A stretch of DNA of 64,000 nt from Blastobasis lacticolella (taxonomy: Eukaryota > Arthropoda > Insecta > Lepidoptera > Blastobasidae), in the NCBI GenBank assembly GCA_905147135.1, contig LR990044.1, positions 9,738,122-9,802,121 of the forward strand, written 5' to 3'. Position 1 is the stretch's first letter, and the number at the start of each line of letters is the position of its first letter. Shown here piece after piece: positions 34,033-45,668 of this stretch. Position numbers and translations under genes: made by a program. The notes under the pieces are model-generated. The model ran no database searches and was not told where the DNA came from. It saw only the letters and a program-made list of their open reading frames with translations.

Positions 34033-36500
34033 TTTTTTTACTTTTGTAGATATTATTCCTAACACAATACCACCAGTGTTGAATTTCAAGTAAGTATCAG
34101 AACAAAACAATACTCTCAGACCACCTCGCTCGTATTTTAAACAGAACACGGTATAAATGTTATTTATGATAACGCATAACATTTGGTGATGCAGAATGGC
34201 GTAAAATATTAGGAGCATGTCAGTTTTAGTACACTTTCGTGTACAGCATGAAATAAAATTTTACGAACTGCAACATCGTTTGTTTAAATAGTGTTTACTG
34301 TTGCTCTACAATGCATTATGAATTTTAATATCAGGCTAGAACAGCCACAAGTACCCTATGCCGCATGGAAATGATTATCGTTAACCTACATTGGTTCTTT
34401 ATGGATTTATGGCGACGTACGTCATTTTCAAATGCAATAATTTATGAAATATATCTACAAAATAAGAAACATGGTCTACAAAATAAGAAAGGAATATTGC
34501 ACCCTATTCTCCTAGGAAAGAAGAGCTACCGTGGAATTTAATAAACTGCCTGCTTAAGATTAAAATAGTTAAACGATAAATTGCAATTCAAATTTCCTCC
34601 CAGCGTTTGCTTTCCACGGATATTTCGCTCGTCGCTGCGAAAGTGTACAGCGTTTAAGAGAACGGCAAGAATAATAATCGGAGATAACCCTTGGAGCAAT
34701 AAAAGTTATTAAAGCGATCAGGACGCCCAAAATTATGTCTCAATTTTAATAAAGCGTGCGATCGCGTGGGATCGCTTAATCGCAAATAAAGCCGTAAAGA
34801 AATTGCAAATTTTCCAAAGGAATAACAGAAATACGACCCTCCGCGGATTGAGCAAGCGGAATTCCAACAAAAACGATTTTATGCAATTACGCTTAAGTTG
34901 CCCGGAGAGTTATTACTAAACCGAGCCTCTAGGGATGCGCTCGCCGCGGCGGAGGACGGACCGTACCCACTTGCTCTCTGATAAGTAATTAAAGATATAT
35001 TTTAGAACGATTAACACAACATTTAGCTCTATTAACTAAATTGTGTCCAATCTGAGAACGTAGATAATATGTCACTTTCCCGTAAGAGCAGGCAGATACC
35101 ACTACTTGCTACGGATCTAAAAAGCTGACCTACAAAACCTAAATAATGCCTAAATTAAAGTATTTGTAATAATAGTTTGCTTACGTAAATGATAAGAAAG
35201 CAATAAAATCAATTGAAATATAAACTAATAAGATTGGAAGTAATTTATTAACGTCATTGATTGAATAGCGTAGTACGTCTTTCTAATTATTACATTTATT
35301 TTTATTACTTACTTAGTCTGTAATACTCAATCCAGATTGATACTTAGGCTAATTTATTCCGAAATTCAATGAAGTTCCCGCGGAAAACACGTCAATACCG
35401 ATTTTTTCGCAGCGATTGATCGCTGAAATTTATACACTATGCATCGCAGCGACTGATACATTATATAAATTAAATCGAAAATGGTCTGTTTTGAGACCGA
35501 ATGAGCCCATCACTGTCCGCCGGTCGGTCACGGCGCTTCCCGACCGCGAGTCACGAGCCTCGCCCTTATACAGCCTATTTGCCCTTTGCAAAGGTTACTT
35601 TTGGCAACCACGATACTATCACGTATTTTTAGCAAAGAACGCGCCATGCCGCCTGCGGCATTACCGGTCTATTCTCGCGTGAATCGGATATTTTGTTAGA
35701 CAAATTGGTGGTTCGATGCGTCTTTTTGGGCGGAAAGCAAAATATTGCCACCGTGTTACGGGTTGCTAGGAATAGGTTTTCTGTATTTATGTATTCTATG
35801 TACGCTGATTCTAGGTTACCTATATGTATATCTAAGTAGTTATCGGTGTAGCAACCAAAGTAATAGATGTGGTCATAAGGCAGTTTTTTTTTATTGATTA
35901 ATTGTTCACCACGCAACAGATTTCGTTTAGGTATATTTTATTGTTGTAATCAATATTGTTGTTATTTCTCTTATCAATTAGTTACCTTATTTTGATGAGT
36001 GTTCAAGTAATCTCGATAAACAAAACGTCGATGAATGCTTCTACGATACTACAAGACTGTTACAGACACGTTACAGCGAAATACGAGTATATTCACTGTA
36101 AAGCCACCACATTGTCAATGTATGCCTTTGAAGAGACTGAACGGTCTCTATCGAATCTAAAGCTTCCCAGATATAGAATTGCAACAATAATATGGAAGTA
36201 GAAAAGCTATCGTTTCAATATTTTGCAACACAGAAACAGCAATTGTGGCATCGGGGGAAAGAATCCATAGAATATCGACAATACGTATCCCATCATTGCG
36301 CCAATACAATCGAGTTCCAAGAGATACTTTTATTATCGATTCATTTCCTATTATACTAGTTTATACCGATGTAGTTACACTTTTGCGATAGTCATGTATT
36401 CCGTAGAACCTTAACATTTTCTTGAAAAATCTCTCTACTGTTCAGTCAAATTAGCTATTATATTTCTTGTAAATAATTTATATTCTTTTGTTAGAATCTT
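34033..36500. other. Unassigned DNA, possibly conserved non-coding sequence
   Basis: 34570-34970 is free of the local repeats and contains dense motif-like text (GCGATCGCGTGGGATCGC near 34760, CGCTCGCCGCGGCGGAGG near 34939), which suggests an enhancer or other constrained element. This is a compositional impression only. 35400-35720 is also GC-rich with no convincing ORF. Confidence 0.35.
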
Positions 36501-36600
36501 AGGGCGTTAAAGCCCGTTTCCATTCTAGAGGTCCCGGGTTCGATTTGCGGCTGGGCAGAAATTTAAATGATGAATTTAAATTTTTCTGTGTGTTCTATCT
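36501..36600 (+). repeat. Degraded tRNA-Gly-type SINE (SINE-G) head fragment
   Basis: AGAGGTCCCGGGTTCGATTTGCGGCTGGGCAG carries the B box and the 3' acceptor side of the SINE-G head. AAATTTAAATGATGAATTTAAATTT..TGTG follows, as in SINE-G bodies. No intact A box. Confidence 0.5.
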
Positions 36601-36644
36601 ATCTATCTTCTATTCTTCTATCTTTACTTTTTTACACAGTAAAA

Positions 36645-36840
36645 ACCATGTCTGTACATTGAAGATATTCAAGAAAAAATTGTCGGAATAGGATTCTGGG
36701 AACTATGCCCAAAAACTTTTTTGCAATATTTGTCTCTTTGTTTGTTTATATCACGTAAAAACTATTGAACAGATTTTGATTCGGTTTTGATAATTTGATA
36801 GCTTGAAGTCCAGGGTACAATCTGAGCCGTGTTTCCTAAT
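36645..36840 (+). repeat. Dispersed repeat family D, copy 2
   Basis: Reverse-oriented partner of 1560-1795: AACCATGTCTGTACATTGAA, AAAAAATTGTCGGAATAGGA, AGTCCAGGGTACAATCTGAG. Confidence 0.6.
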
Positions 36841-37512
36841 ACCATAGCACCTATCATAGTACAAGATTTTTGTCCACTATTATTTATTTTAAAATGTGAA
36901 CAACACGACAAACAGGTTTGGTATGTTACAGAAATATTCTGGTTTTCTGGATTTCTTCATGCCATTTGCGTATAGATTGGTCCGCGTTCCTATTAATTTA
37001 ATAGCTGTACTGTATGTAAATATAGTGTAATAAACACGTGTGTTTTTTTACCTATGGATAGTAGTCATTCCTTTCGCTTCATGGCGTAGCCAAATTTCGT
37101 AGCTAGCTACGTGATGTTATTTAATCTACACTCGATTAAATATTCGAAAACAATCGTTTAAGGGTACACTTTTTTCATGCCAGTCTAAAAAAATTAAAAA
37201 ATTACTTTTTGATACAGCATTTCCCATAGGTACTATTTTCATTACAGCTGTATCGTTAAATAGCTTTTTAATCTGTTTATATTTCTGTGTAATTATTTTC
37301 CCGCTAAACAGAATACTTTTTCTAATTGTTGTAATTTTTGTTTGCGAATGTTTTTACTTATTTAAAGCAAATAAATAGATAAATGTGAAAGTTGTAAAGT
37401 GAATTTCCCGCCGCTTGATATCCTCGACGCATAGATACAACAGAACTGACTCGCAGCTTACTTCCAGCAAAGTTGAGAAAATTATAGGTACGATATTTTA
37501 ACATAAAAATAT
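36841..37512. other. Unassigned DNA
   Basis: AT-rich. Nothing recognised. Confidence 0.4.
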
Positions 37513-37652
37513 GAGTGTAGATAAAGTAGTGTATGCAACTGCATATAATTAGGTATTAAAACACTCGTGTCAAACTATTATCATATAAACAGACACTCAT
37601 GTTTTAATACCCCCTTTTATATGACAGTTGCATAAACTACTATTTTTACTCT
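37513..37652. mobile_element. Foldback MITE with ~50-bp arms
   Basis: The left arm (AGTAGTGTATGCAACTGCAT, AGGTATTAAAACACTCGTGTC) pairs with the right arm (GACACTCATGTTTTAATACC, CAGTTGCATAAACTACT). The centre is about 25 bases. Confidence 0.65.
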
Positions 37653-38580
37653 ATGGTAATGGGAATAAAACTTCCCATTCCAAAGCCAGAGCTACAAAAT
37701 CTTACACAAGATTTGTGCAACACTAAAATTTGTTCATTTAAAACAGGAATAATTTGCATTGCTTGCCACACAGAAACCACACTGAACCGTAAATTCTAAT
37801 GTTTCCTTTGCATTTTTTTTCAATTTCATAATTTCACAGGGCGCGCGGGATAGAAATTTAGATTGCTAATTTATATCGTCCATGCGTCGGTAGAAAACAT
37901 TTGTGTCATTTTAGCGCTTTCGGTGCTACATCTAGCGGAATTTCTGGGTAATCCACTCCATTCTTATTATTTGACTCCTAGCGGAAAATGTATTAAAAAT
38001 GCTTAGTGTGTTATATATATTTTTTTCTCTCATTATTTTTTTTTCCTTGTTTAATTTATTTTAATTTTATGTAATTTTTTATTTTTATATGTCTGAGCTA
38101 AATGCTAAATAAATACTTTTTTTTTTTTACTTTTTTATATGGAGGAAAATTCTCCCTGTGACTTTGGCGTATCTCCGCCATGGACCACCTCGTCTCATGC
38201 TTGGCGAGTCCTAAAACTTGCACAATGGAGGACTTGTTCGAGGCCAGTCCAAATGCTGTATGCGTCGCCGAATACTGGGCCAACAAAGTGTAAGCGGGAG
38301 TTAAGTCCATTGACTCGATAAGAAGAAGAGCGGAAAATTTAGCGCTTTATCCAAATAGTTGTTAAATACCTAAAATATGCCGAAATATATCAAATTTAGG
38401 CTCAAAAGACCCTGAGTGAATATGATATACTTACGTAACACAAACCACTGACTGAGCGAGCGCAACGAGCTCCTGTTTATGCCACTCTAGTAGAAGCCAA
38501 CTAATTAATTTCTTGGTCACTCAAACACTAGGTGTGGTTGTAACTTTTAACTCACAATTGTAAGTAAAGTAGGTAGGTAT
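37653..38580. other. Unassigned DNA
   Basis: Poly-T and poly-A rich around 38020-38135. The open segment at 38139-38321 has no family signature. Confidence 0.4.
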
Positions 38581-38582
38581 TT

Positions 38583-38635
38583 GGAGCTAGATGGCGCTGT
38601 GTGTATTTGTCCAAGCATATTTATTTATTACACTT
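38583..38635 (+). repeat. SINE-G 3' end scrap
   Basis: GAGCTAGATGGCGCTGTGTG and ATTTGTCCA.GCATATTTATT match the 3' end of SINE-G at 60040-60095 read in sense. Confidence 0.6.
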
Positions 38636-40044
38636 GTTTAGCGGAATCTAGCGCTTTTTTAACTGATCTAGCGCCCAACACTCAGACACTGGTGGAAAAT
38701 GTTTTATTGCTGGCAACCCTGCCTATATTTCACGTTCGCGTTCCGCACAGATTATATTTATTTAAGATCTAGTAAATTTCCATTCCACCCACGGCACACT
38801 TCCTAACATGTTATCAGTGTTTTAATTAATTAAGTGCGTGAAAAATCGTGTCGGAAATCAAATTGGCTTTTAGTTGCACGCTTGGACTAGTAGGTCGCGC
38901 AATCGCTAATGTTATGCATGGCTGATTAGTAATGGGCCGTAAGTTACTCGGATCTTGTGACGAATTGTTATCATGTATCAGTAGGTGTGTAGTAAATACA
39001 ATAAAATTATCTTGGCGTTAATGTGCAGGTTTGCATACACAATCTGGTAGGACCTTAGTTGAAGACCCAGGTCATAGCTTAAGGAAGTGTTTATACAAAG
39101 ATCAATAAATCCTATTGCTGTTTCCTGGTCTTCTCCTATCTATGTTTCAGGCCCACATGTCATTACTGGTAGGACGTGTTGGTTGAAGACCAGGTCTTAG
39201 CTTAAATGCTTGCGCCATCATCGACACAAAGAAAGACGAATCTCAACAATCCCCATTGCGAATTCTATCTTCGAACCTCGCACTTGAAAGGATTAATCAA
39301 AAATGTATATTTCCAAGCTTCCGAATTTAACTTGAAAATTATTTATTTACTTTGTGGAGATTGAAACGTGTCTGAATGGGCGAGTTAATTCAATTTATTT
39401 CGCTATCAACACCTGCGGGGATTCGGTTAATTAGTTTTAGGTCTTAACACCGCTACAGAGCTTGTGCATTTCATAAGCTGGAGTTATTCCGCGCTCTATT
39501 TAGTGGGGCGGCTCTCTGCGAAGCTAAAATGAGATGGGTTGAAGTAGTTGCTTACTATTATGGTGCGTGTGGGTACTGGAGCGGTGTTTCACGACTTTTG
39601 TACTTATAATCAATGTAGTAGCTGATAGGTAAGTATTTATAGTATTGATTTAGTTACTTATTTACTATTGCGGTACTTATGGCTATTAGAGCCATGTTTT
39701 ACTAATAAATTTGTATACAATAAATATTGTATCTGATACTTCAGTATAGCATTGATCTATCGAAAATAGTCGGACTCTTGATGGTGATACACAAAAACCT
39801 ATATAATATTTGCCGACATTATTGTTGCTCTTATAAGGTCTCTAATAATAGGTTCTTCCAGGTTTCAGAACTGCCTATCTATAGAAAAAATCAAAAGTAG
39901 GTAAATTAAAACATTTTTGTTACAAGCTGAGCTTACAACAAAAATCTTCATTTACGAGGATTTCTTTTTAAAAAACCCTCCAAGTATGTTAAAATTCAGT
40001 ATAATTCGCATACTTCCAACCCGTCCGAGCCAAAAAAATTCAAA
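38636..40044. other. Unassigned DNA with small duplications
   Basis: 39011-39030 (TTGGCGTTAATG) is a SINE-A 3' scrap. Two direct repeats of about 40 bp start CTGGTAGGAC at 39044 and 39166 and share GTTGAAGACC.AGGTC and AGCTTAA. No gene signal. Confidence 0.45.
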
Positions 40045-40223
40045 TAAAGAATTAAGCGGGCAACCGTAGTGCAGCCGGAAGCAGGGGTCGCCGGCAGGCG
40101 GCAGCGTAACGGATATTGTTATGACGTCACGGCCGCCGCCCGCGCGCGGTTCCGGTACAATGGCCGCCGCGTGGTTTATGAATGCAGCGGAGGAGCAAGC
40201 GGCCATCTGCATAATTGAGAATG
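40045..40223 (+). promoter_or_regulatory. CpG-rich block with CRE site and candidate short first coding exon
   Basis: A strongly CpG-rich island carries a perfect TGACGTCA (CREB/ATF consensus) at 40122-40129. An ATG at 40160 in good context (A at -3, G at +4) follows. From it the frame reads MAAAWFMNAAEEQAAICIIE and reaches a donor-like AATG|GTAGGT at 40223/40224, in phase 1. The peptide matches no family I recognise. The phase is the same as the ASPP-like exons, but that alone is weak. It may be an alternative first exon, or only a regulatory island. Confidence 0.35.
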
Positions 40224-40842
40224 GTAGGTTTTTTATGGTGCCTGAATATGTGTGAGCGTGTTCTCGTGCTTAGGACGTGGCTTAGGCAGTTTGCGTCTAG
40301 GTGTGGTATTTTTTTTGACGTGGAACGTCTAATAAAAAGTAATTACTTATAAACATTTTTTACCAATAAAACTATGTCTATGTCTATAAAATCACACTGA
40401 GTACCAAGTCTGTAAACTGGACCGTAACGAAAAGGTCTATGTAGTCTTGCTTTAATAACTTCAAAACGATTAGTCTTTGAAACATGAGTTTAGTGTCATT
40501 ATTTAGCATATATGTATACCCAGCTCGCTGTTTTGACCTTGAACTTGCGTCGGGGGCAGATGAGGCGGCAGGGGAGGGGTACTGCATTGAATGAATGAAT
40601 CATGCCCCCCACCACTCTCCATTCAGTGTAACTCACACGTGATTCTTGCGTGTATTTATTGAGTTTGTCTCCAATAATCGAACCATATAAAAATAGGTGT
40701 AATTTTGACAATATTTACCTATAGTAAAAATAAGCAATAAGCGCAAAAAATATACAAAAATCTAAATATGTAGGCTTCAGTACGTGCAATATAAATCACG
40801 GCTATCGTCGGAAAGAGGGGACCATAGGTCACACATGTGTAG
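40224..40842. other. Unassigned DNA
   Basis: Nothing recognised. Confidence 0.4.
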
Positions 40843-41095
40843 GTAGAGCTCGTCTAGTCTAAGATGACGCGCCCCACTACTTAGTTGATTTCGATGTGTG
40901 AGTGCAAATATTGATAACGACACTTCATCTGTGTGGGAGCCAATGAACGACGCGTGTTCCTACGTTTGAATCTCACCGGCAACTGAATGACCAATTACAA
41001 CGGCATTTGTATATGTATTGCGTCCATATTTTAAACTTGCTTGTGTGCGGTAATGCGATAGTGGGGCGCGTCATTTTAGATTAGACGAGCTCTAC
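40843..41095. mobile_element. 253-bp MITE, copy 2
   Basis: Same length and termini as 3543-3795, inverted. The end next to ACTTAGTTGATTTCGATGTG here is the left end but is the right end in copy 1. Both terminal repeats are intact. Confidence 0.75.
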
Positions 41096-42011
41096 CCCAA
41101 TGTCCGTAGGTATACGTTTCACGTTAAAAGTAACGACCGAGTGTTCCGACACAATCCCACCCGTGTTTTTTTAAAAAAGCGCATTCAGTAAAATCCATGA
41201 TTGACTCGTAGATACTTACCTACTTAAAATGAATCTTCAACAATAAGTAATTTAATTCAGAAAAAAATCAACTCTTCATTCACAAAATACAGTATCGATT
41301 TCCACACCACTTTTCATACGTGTTTATTTGAATTTCACATTTCGGAATTCCATTTACACCCTTGGGAAATGGGAGCCTCTCCGGGCCTGTAAGGCGCTTG
41401 ATTCATCAGCCTTCGCATTAACCCTTCAACCCTCGGAAAGGTCAATTCGGGGTGCAATATGCAAATGGTTGTTTTGGCCCAAAAGGCTGGCTCTTAGAGT
41501 GTTCCGGAGTTCCGTCGCGGGGCTATTATCGCAATTGTGCGTCCATTTCCTAATGAGACCGCTTTTTGACGCCGCAGTTTGGTTTTACAAGTCTTTAATT
41601 TGTTTGGAAATCGAATGATACAGCGCCTATTTTATGTAGTTAGGGGAAGTAAATTATGTGTTTCTGCTCTGTGTTGCTGTGTTTCAAAGCCATCTGTTTA
41701 AAGTATGGGTAATACTTAAATATGAAAGGTTGCCTAATTACCTAGGTTATAATTCGCGACTCGTCTATTAACGCCATACGAATAAATATATAAATGAAAG
41801 GTTGCTTTATTTGTTTGCCTACATATAGTGTCTTTTTAAATATAACTTTGGAATGCACCGTTGTTCAGAAAAACAGCGCAAAACAACAAAATTATCAACA
41901 AATTTTATTAATCCCTTTTCCCGACACGATTTGCAAACAGCTCCTTTCCTAGCGCCTGAAATAATTATTTCCTTTTCAAATTTCAGAATGTTCATAATAT
42001 TAGCCTCCATA
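41096..42011. other. Unassigned DNA
   Basis: The plus-strand open segment at 41328-41618 has no family signature. Nothing else recognised. Confidence 0.4.
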
Positions 42012-42245
42012 TAATTAACTAGCCGTTCCCAGCGGCTTTCACCCACGCAGTTCGGATCTCTGTAAACATTCAACTTTCCCGAGGGATGCTATTTTTTCCC
42101 GGGAATAAAATGTAGTCTGTGTCACTCGGAAATAACGTAGCTTCTTATTAGTGAAAGAAGTTTTAAAATTGGTCCAGTAATTTTTCAGTTTATTCATTAC
42201 AAATACACAAATACAAATATTTTCACTTTATAATATTGGTACAGA
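42012..42245 (+). repeat. RTE-like LINE 3' untranslated fragment
   Basis: CCGTTCCCAGCGGCTTTCAC, TTTCCCG.GGGATGCTATTTT, TTCCCGGGAATAAAATGTAG, TTGGTCCAGTAATTTTTCAG and TATAATATTGGTA give the usual order of such 3' ends. A second copy is at 58665. Confidence 0.6.
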
Positions 42246-42689
42246 TCGTTATCACTAGGGACCAACTTCCAGAGTTGCAAAGGAATGCAACCAGCTAAGG
42301 CCGTCACGAACCGATGTTGTAACATTACAACACGCCGTATCGTAATTGAGCATACCTTTGGGCCTGCAATTTGTACGGTCGTGGTCTGTCAAAGGGTTAA
42401 CACAGTTAATTGTAAGTGAAACTCGAATAAAATTCATTAGGGTTCAATAGAACTGCGCTATTGAGAATAATTATAATGATTAGTACTAGTAGGTACACCT
42501 TTTCTAGGTGGACTTAGGTGGATTCTCAGCTCGTTTGCCACTAAGTAGCATATAAAAAGACTTTTACGTGTTAAGGGGGTGTAGCTTAAGTTTTAAATCT
42601 GCTACGATTCCGTACGTTACGTATAGTGTATCATTCTTTTTAGTAAACAGATTTAGGTGCGGATTCCGGAGGAGATTTTATACTAACAC

Positions 42690-42990
42690 TAGTGGACACG
42701 GTGCGAATTCGTTCGCGTACACATTCTTTACCCCTACCTACCCTTTTTTTGCTAATCATTCAGTCTATCTTTATTTATTTATTTAATAGTTTATTGCACA
42801 CAAAAATGGTAACAAAGATATAACAAATACATGACATAAAAGGCACTACTTATTTCTAAAAAGAAACTTCTTCCAGCAGTTGTCTTTGCTGACAACCGCA
42901 TTAAAATCCGTGGCGTAGTTTAAAAGAAGCGTACATAGATACATAGGGACAGACGGCGGCAACCGACTTTGTTTTATACTATGTACCTAT
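42690..42990 (-). repeat. RTE-type LINE 3' tail fragment split by a nested insertion
   Basis: The tail runs GTGGACACGGTGCGAATTCG to TCAGTCTATC at 42770, and resumes at GCTGACAACCGCATTAAAAT (42889), running to TTTTATACTATG. The intervening ~115 bp (TTTATTTATTTATTTAATAG, TTTATTGCACACAAAAATGG) is a different LINE 3' end on the minus strand. Confidence 0.6.
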
Positions 42991-43324
42991 ATAGATTACG
43001 AATTTTCGATATACCTAGGTAAATATTGTTATTATTTGCTTTCGAATTCAAACACAACTTCCTCGACAAACCCCATACGTTTTTGGTTTCTGGTAAGACA
43101 CTCGTAGCACAGATGAATTCATCTATGGCCATAGGTACGTAGTGTCGCTAGTCCATGTTTTATGCTCCAGTTACCATGTCTTATGCCCCTGAGCGGTGCA
43201 AAGCGCCCTTGCATGTAGAATACGACTGATATTCGGTATTTCTCATCCGTGTTATACGTATTCGGTACCCACAGCTGAGTGGACTGAGCCGCACTAGTTC
43301 TAGTCACAGGTAAATGAAATAAAT

Positions 43325-43525
43325 CCTATTATTATAAACTAGTGAACACGGCATGAGTTCGTTCGCGGACACCTACTTCACCCTTACCTGCCCTTTTTTC
43401 TTGCTTATAAACCCTCTTGAATTACTCTATCTAATTTTGAAAACCGCAATAAAATCCCGGGCGAAGTGACGGAGGCAGTGGTCTTGGCAGAAGCCAGGAT
43501 TCACCGCCAGGAGTCCAGGACTATG
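43325..43525 (-). repeat. RTE-type LINE 3' tail fragment with adjoining scrap
   Basis: 43340-43465 repeats the tail block (AACACGGCATGAGTTCGTTC, CTTATAAACCCTCTTGAATT, AAAACCGCAATAAAATCCCG). 43470-43525 (GTGGTCTTGGCAGAAGCC..CTATGATGATGA) resembles an RTE pol end with its GAT tail on the plus strand. Confidence 0.55.
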
Positions 43526-43917
43526 ATGATGAATAGCTTAAAATGCTGGAAAAGTTGTACACGTCAAGAATGATACACGCATACATTTGAAACCTCCATA
43601 GTCCATGCACAAATTGGATAGGTAGAGTTGTATACTATTGAATTTACTTATAGGTCTAATGTCCATGTGAATTGTTTATTGAATGCATTAATTCGAAAAA
43701 GCCAAATACCTACATATTATTTATCTATGTTTTCAATTCATACGTATAAAAAATATGAATAGAAAGCCTTACTATTGCAATATGCATGTATGCAATGTGA
43801 ATAAAGGTTTACGTTGAAAATCAGAGGCAATATTGGAAACGACTGCATAGCTCCATTTTGTAGCATGGCAACTTCGCGTACCCACTTACTTTCCACATTA
43901 GTCTGCCACACGGGTGT

Positions 43918-44170
43918 CATCATCACAGCCCACAAGAGTCCACTGCAGGACTTAGGGCCTATCCCACAAAAGGGCAGGTTATTGCCATAATCTTCACGCT
44001 TGGCAGGCGGGTTGGAGATCGCAGTGTTATAAATATAACACAAGAAAAAGCTGCTGCCCATTTTCCAGATTAGATCTTTTGCCTCGAAAACATAAGTCGC
44101 TTTGTACGTCACCCACGAGTGTAAGGGGTTGGTTCTATTCTACTCTGCCGGACACCACGCGGCCACCGGA
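43918..44170 (+). repeat. Dispersed repeat family B, copy 4
   Basis: CATCACAGCCCACAAGAGTC, CACAAAAGGGCAGGTTATTG, GCAGTGTTATAAATATAACA, TTTTGCCTCGAAAACATAAG, ACCCACGAGTGTAAGGGGTT, CTCTGCCGGACACCACGCGG. It is complete, but carries a deletion after CCCATTTTCCAG. Confidence 0.8.
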
Positions 44171-44662
44171 CACAACGTGGACATCACACGGGTGTGGCTC
44201 CGATTTCTGGTCTAATTATTCTGTCGGCTGAGTGCCATGCCGCCGATTCACGCAACGCGTTCCGAGCCTCCGGTTCGCACGTCGGGCCATCCGGCAGTCT
44301 GCATTATGCTAATGTCACTCATGGAGAACTGGATTTACCCGGATTCATACCAGTTCGTATATATCTATGTAGGTTGGGGTGTTTGGTCGCGTAAGAGCCG
44401 CTCAATATGCTAGTTTCGGTCGCTAGTGTACGTTCCAAGGGATTTGAGTATAGCTAAGTCGCATTAATAGTTTTGGTAACCGTCGCAGCTAATGGATTGT
44501 TGGTTGCATAAGCGTTCGGAAACTATGGCGTTAAATCGCAACTGTTTCACGGATTCCTTTACGTACTTATAAATGATCGATTCGCCTTCCTTTCGATATT
44601 CGGTGGCATAACGATTAGGCGTAAAAACGTCGCGTGTGACGTAAGGTGTGGCTACAAAGGCA
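44171..44662. other. Unassigned DNA
   Basis: Contains ATTATGCTAATG (POU-octamer-like) near 44303. Nothing else. Confidence 0.4.
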
Positions 44663-45085
44663 ATATGGACTAGTGTTGTGAAAGACTTGAGTCTTTCAGT
44701 TTCAAATTCGGGGCTTGAGTCATTTTGCATGACTCGAGACTATTAGCCTCGCAAGTCATAAGTCTTTTGAGTCGTTTGAGTCTTTTGAGTACTTTGAGTC
44801 ATTTGAATCCTCTAAGTCCTTTGAGTCTTTTGAGTATTGTAAGTTATTTGAGCCGAAATGAGTCATGAGCTTTATAGTGAGTGTTATGTGAACAAAGTTT
44901 AAGGAATGATAAGGAAACACGATTTGGAGGACTAAGTCCCGAGATTTTTTTAAAAGACTCAGTCAAAAGTACTTTTAGTCATGACTCAAGTCTTCCTTTA
45001 AAAACTCAACTGGACCTCAAAGAGAACTCAAGTCCCATTTCTATAACACTTCAGGACTGGAGTCTCTTCCAACACTAATATGGAC
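44663..45085. mobile_element. hAT-like MITE with 8-bp target duplication and internal 9-bp array
   Basis: Target duplication ATATGGAC at 44663-44670 and 45078-45085 is perfect. The element (44671-45077, 407 bp) begins TAGTGTTGTGAAAGACTTGA, and its other end read inward is TAGTGTTGGAAGAGACTCCA. The 8-bp duplication and terminal inverted repeats fit hAT-superfamily MITEs. Inside, nine RAGTC-type units (GAGTC, AAGTC, GAATC, GAGTA) are spaced exactly 9 bp apart from 44760 to 44836. Opposite-strand GACTC units lie in the right half. It encodes no transposase. Confidence 0.85.
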
Positions 45086-45509
45086 TACTTACTAGTCTAT
45101 TTTGAAGAGAGGAGAAATCGCAATCGGGTTAACCTTCTGTAACGCACGGCTCTCTCGTTTCGATTCGGATGCCTCGATAATAGGCCCCCAGGCGTCTACC
45201 GTAAACGGAGAAAAGAGATGTAAGATTCGTAAAGACGTAAGAAAGAAAAGGACGGCAGACTTTTGAATTTTGACAAGTAGTTTAACGTTCTGTCATAGCA
45301 TTCCAATTTTCTCGGGTGGCTGCGACATTTTGTGGGCGGAATGTAGAAAGTGTGACTGAATAGAGAGCCCGGTTTCACTAGATCCAGACACGATAAATTG
45401 AGAAGGAAATTAGCTAGGTATATCGTGACAGTGTCGTTACTCATTTAATGAAATTTTACAGTCGACTCTCAATTACTAAGTTAGGTATTAAATGGTAATT
45501 TAGTATTTA
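45086..45509. other. Unassigned DNA
   Basis: The minus-strand open frame at 45196-45444 has no recognisable domain. Confidence 0.4.
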
Positions 45510-45668
45510 GTATCCGTAGAATTCCGGCGCGACTTGGTTCGCGTACATTAGTTCTACATCACCCCTACATTCAAATCTGTTGCGTAGTTTAAAAGATCTA
45601 AGCATACATATGTATATACATAGGGACAGACGGCGGGAAGCGACTTTGTTTTATACTACGTATAGATT
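45510..45668 (-). repeat. RTE-type LINE 3' tail fragment
   Basis: GCGCGACTTGGTTCGCGTAC, TTGCGTAGTTTAAAAGATCT, GACAGACGGCGGGAAGCGAC and TTTTATACTACGTATAG. It lacks the middle part with the GCGGTTTTCA block. Confidence 0.65.

Noticed and set aside
43119..43307. Possible exon ending at the donor-like TCACAG|GTAAAT near 43311
   Set aside because: No good acceptor plus open frame combination was found upstream.
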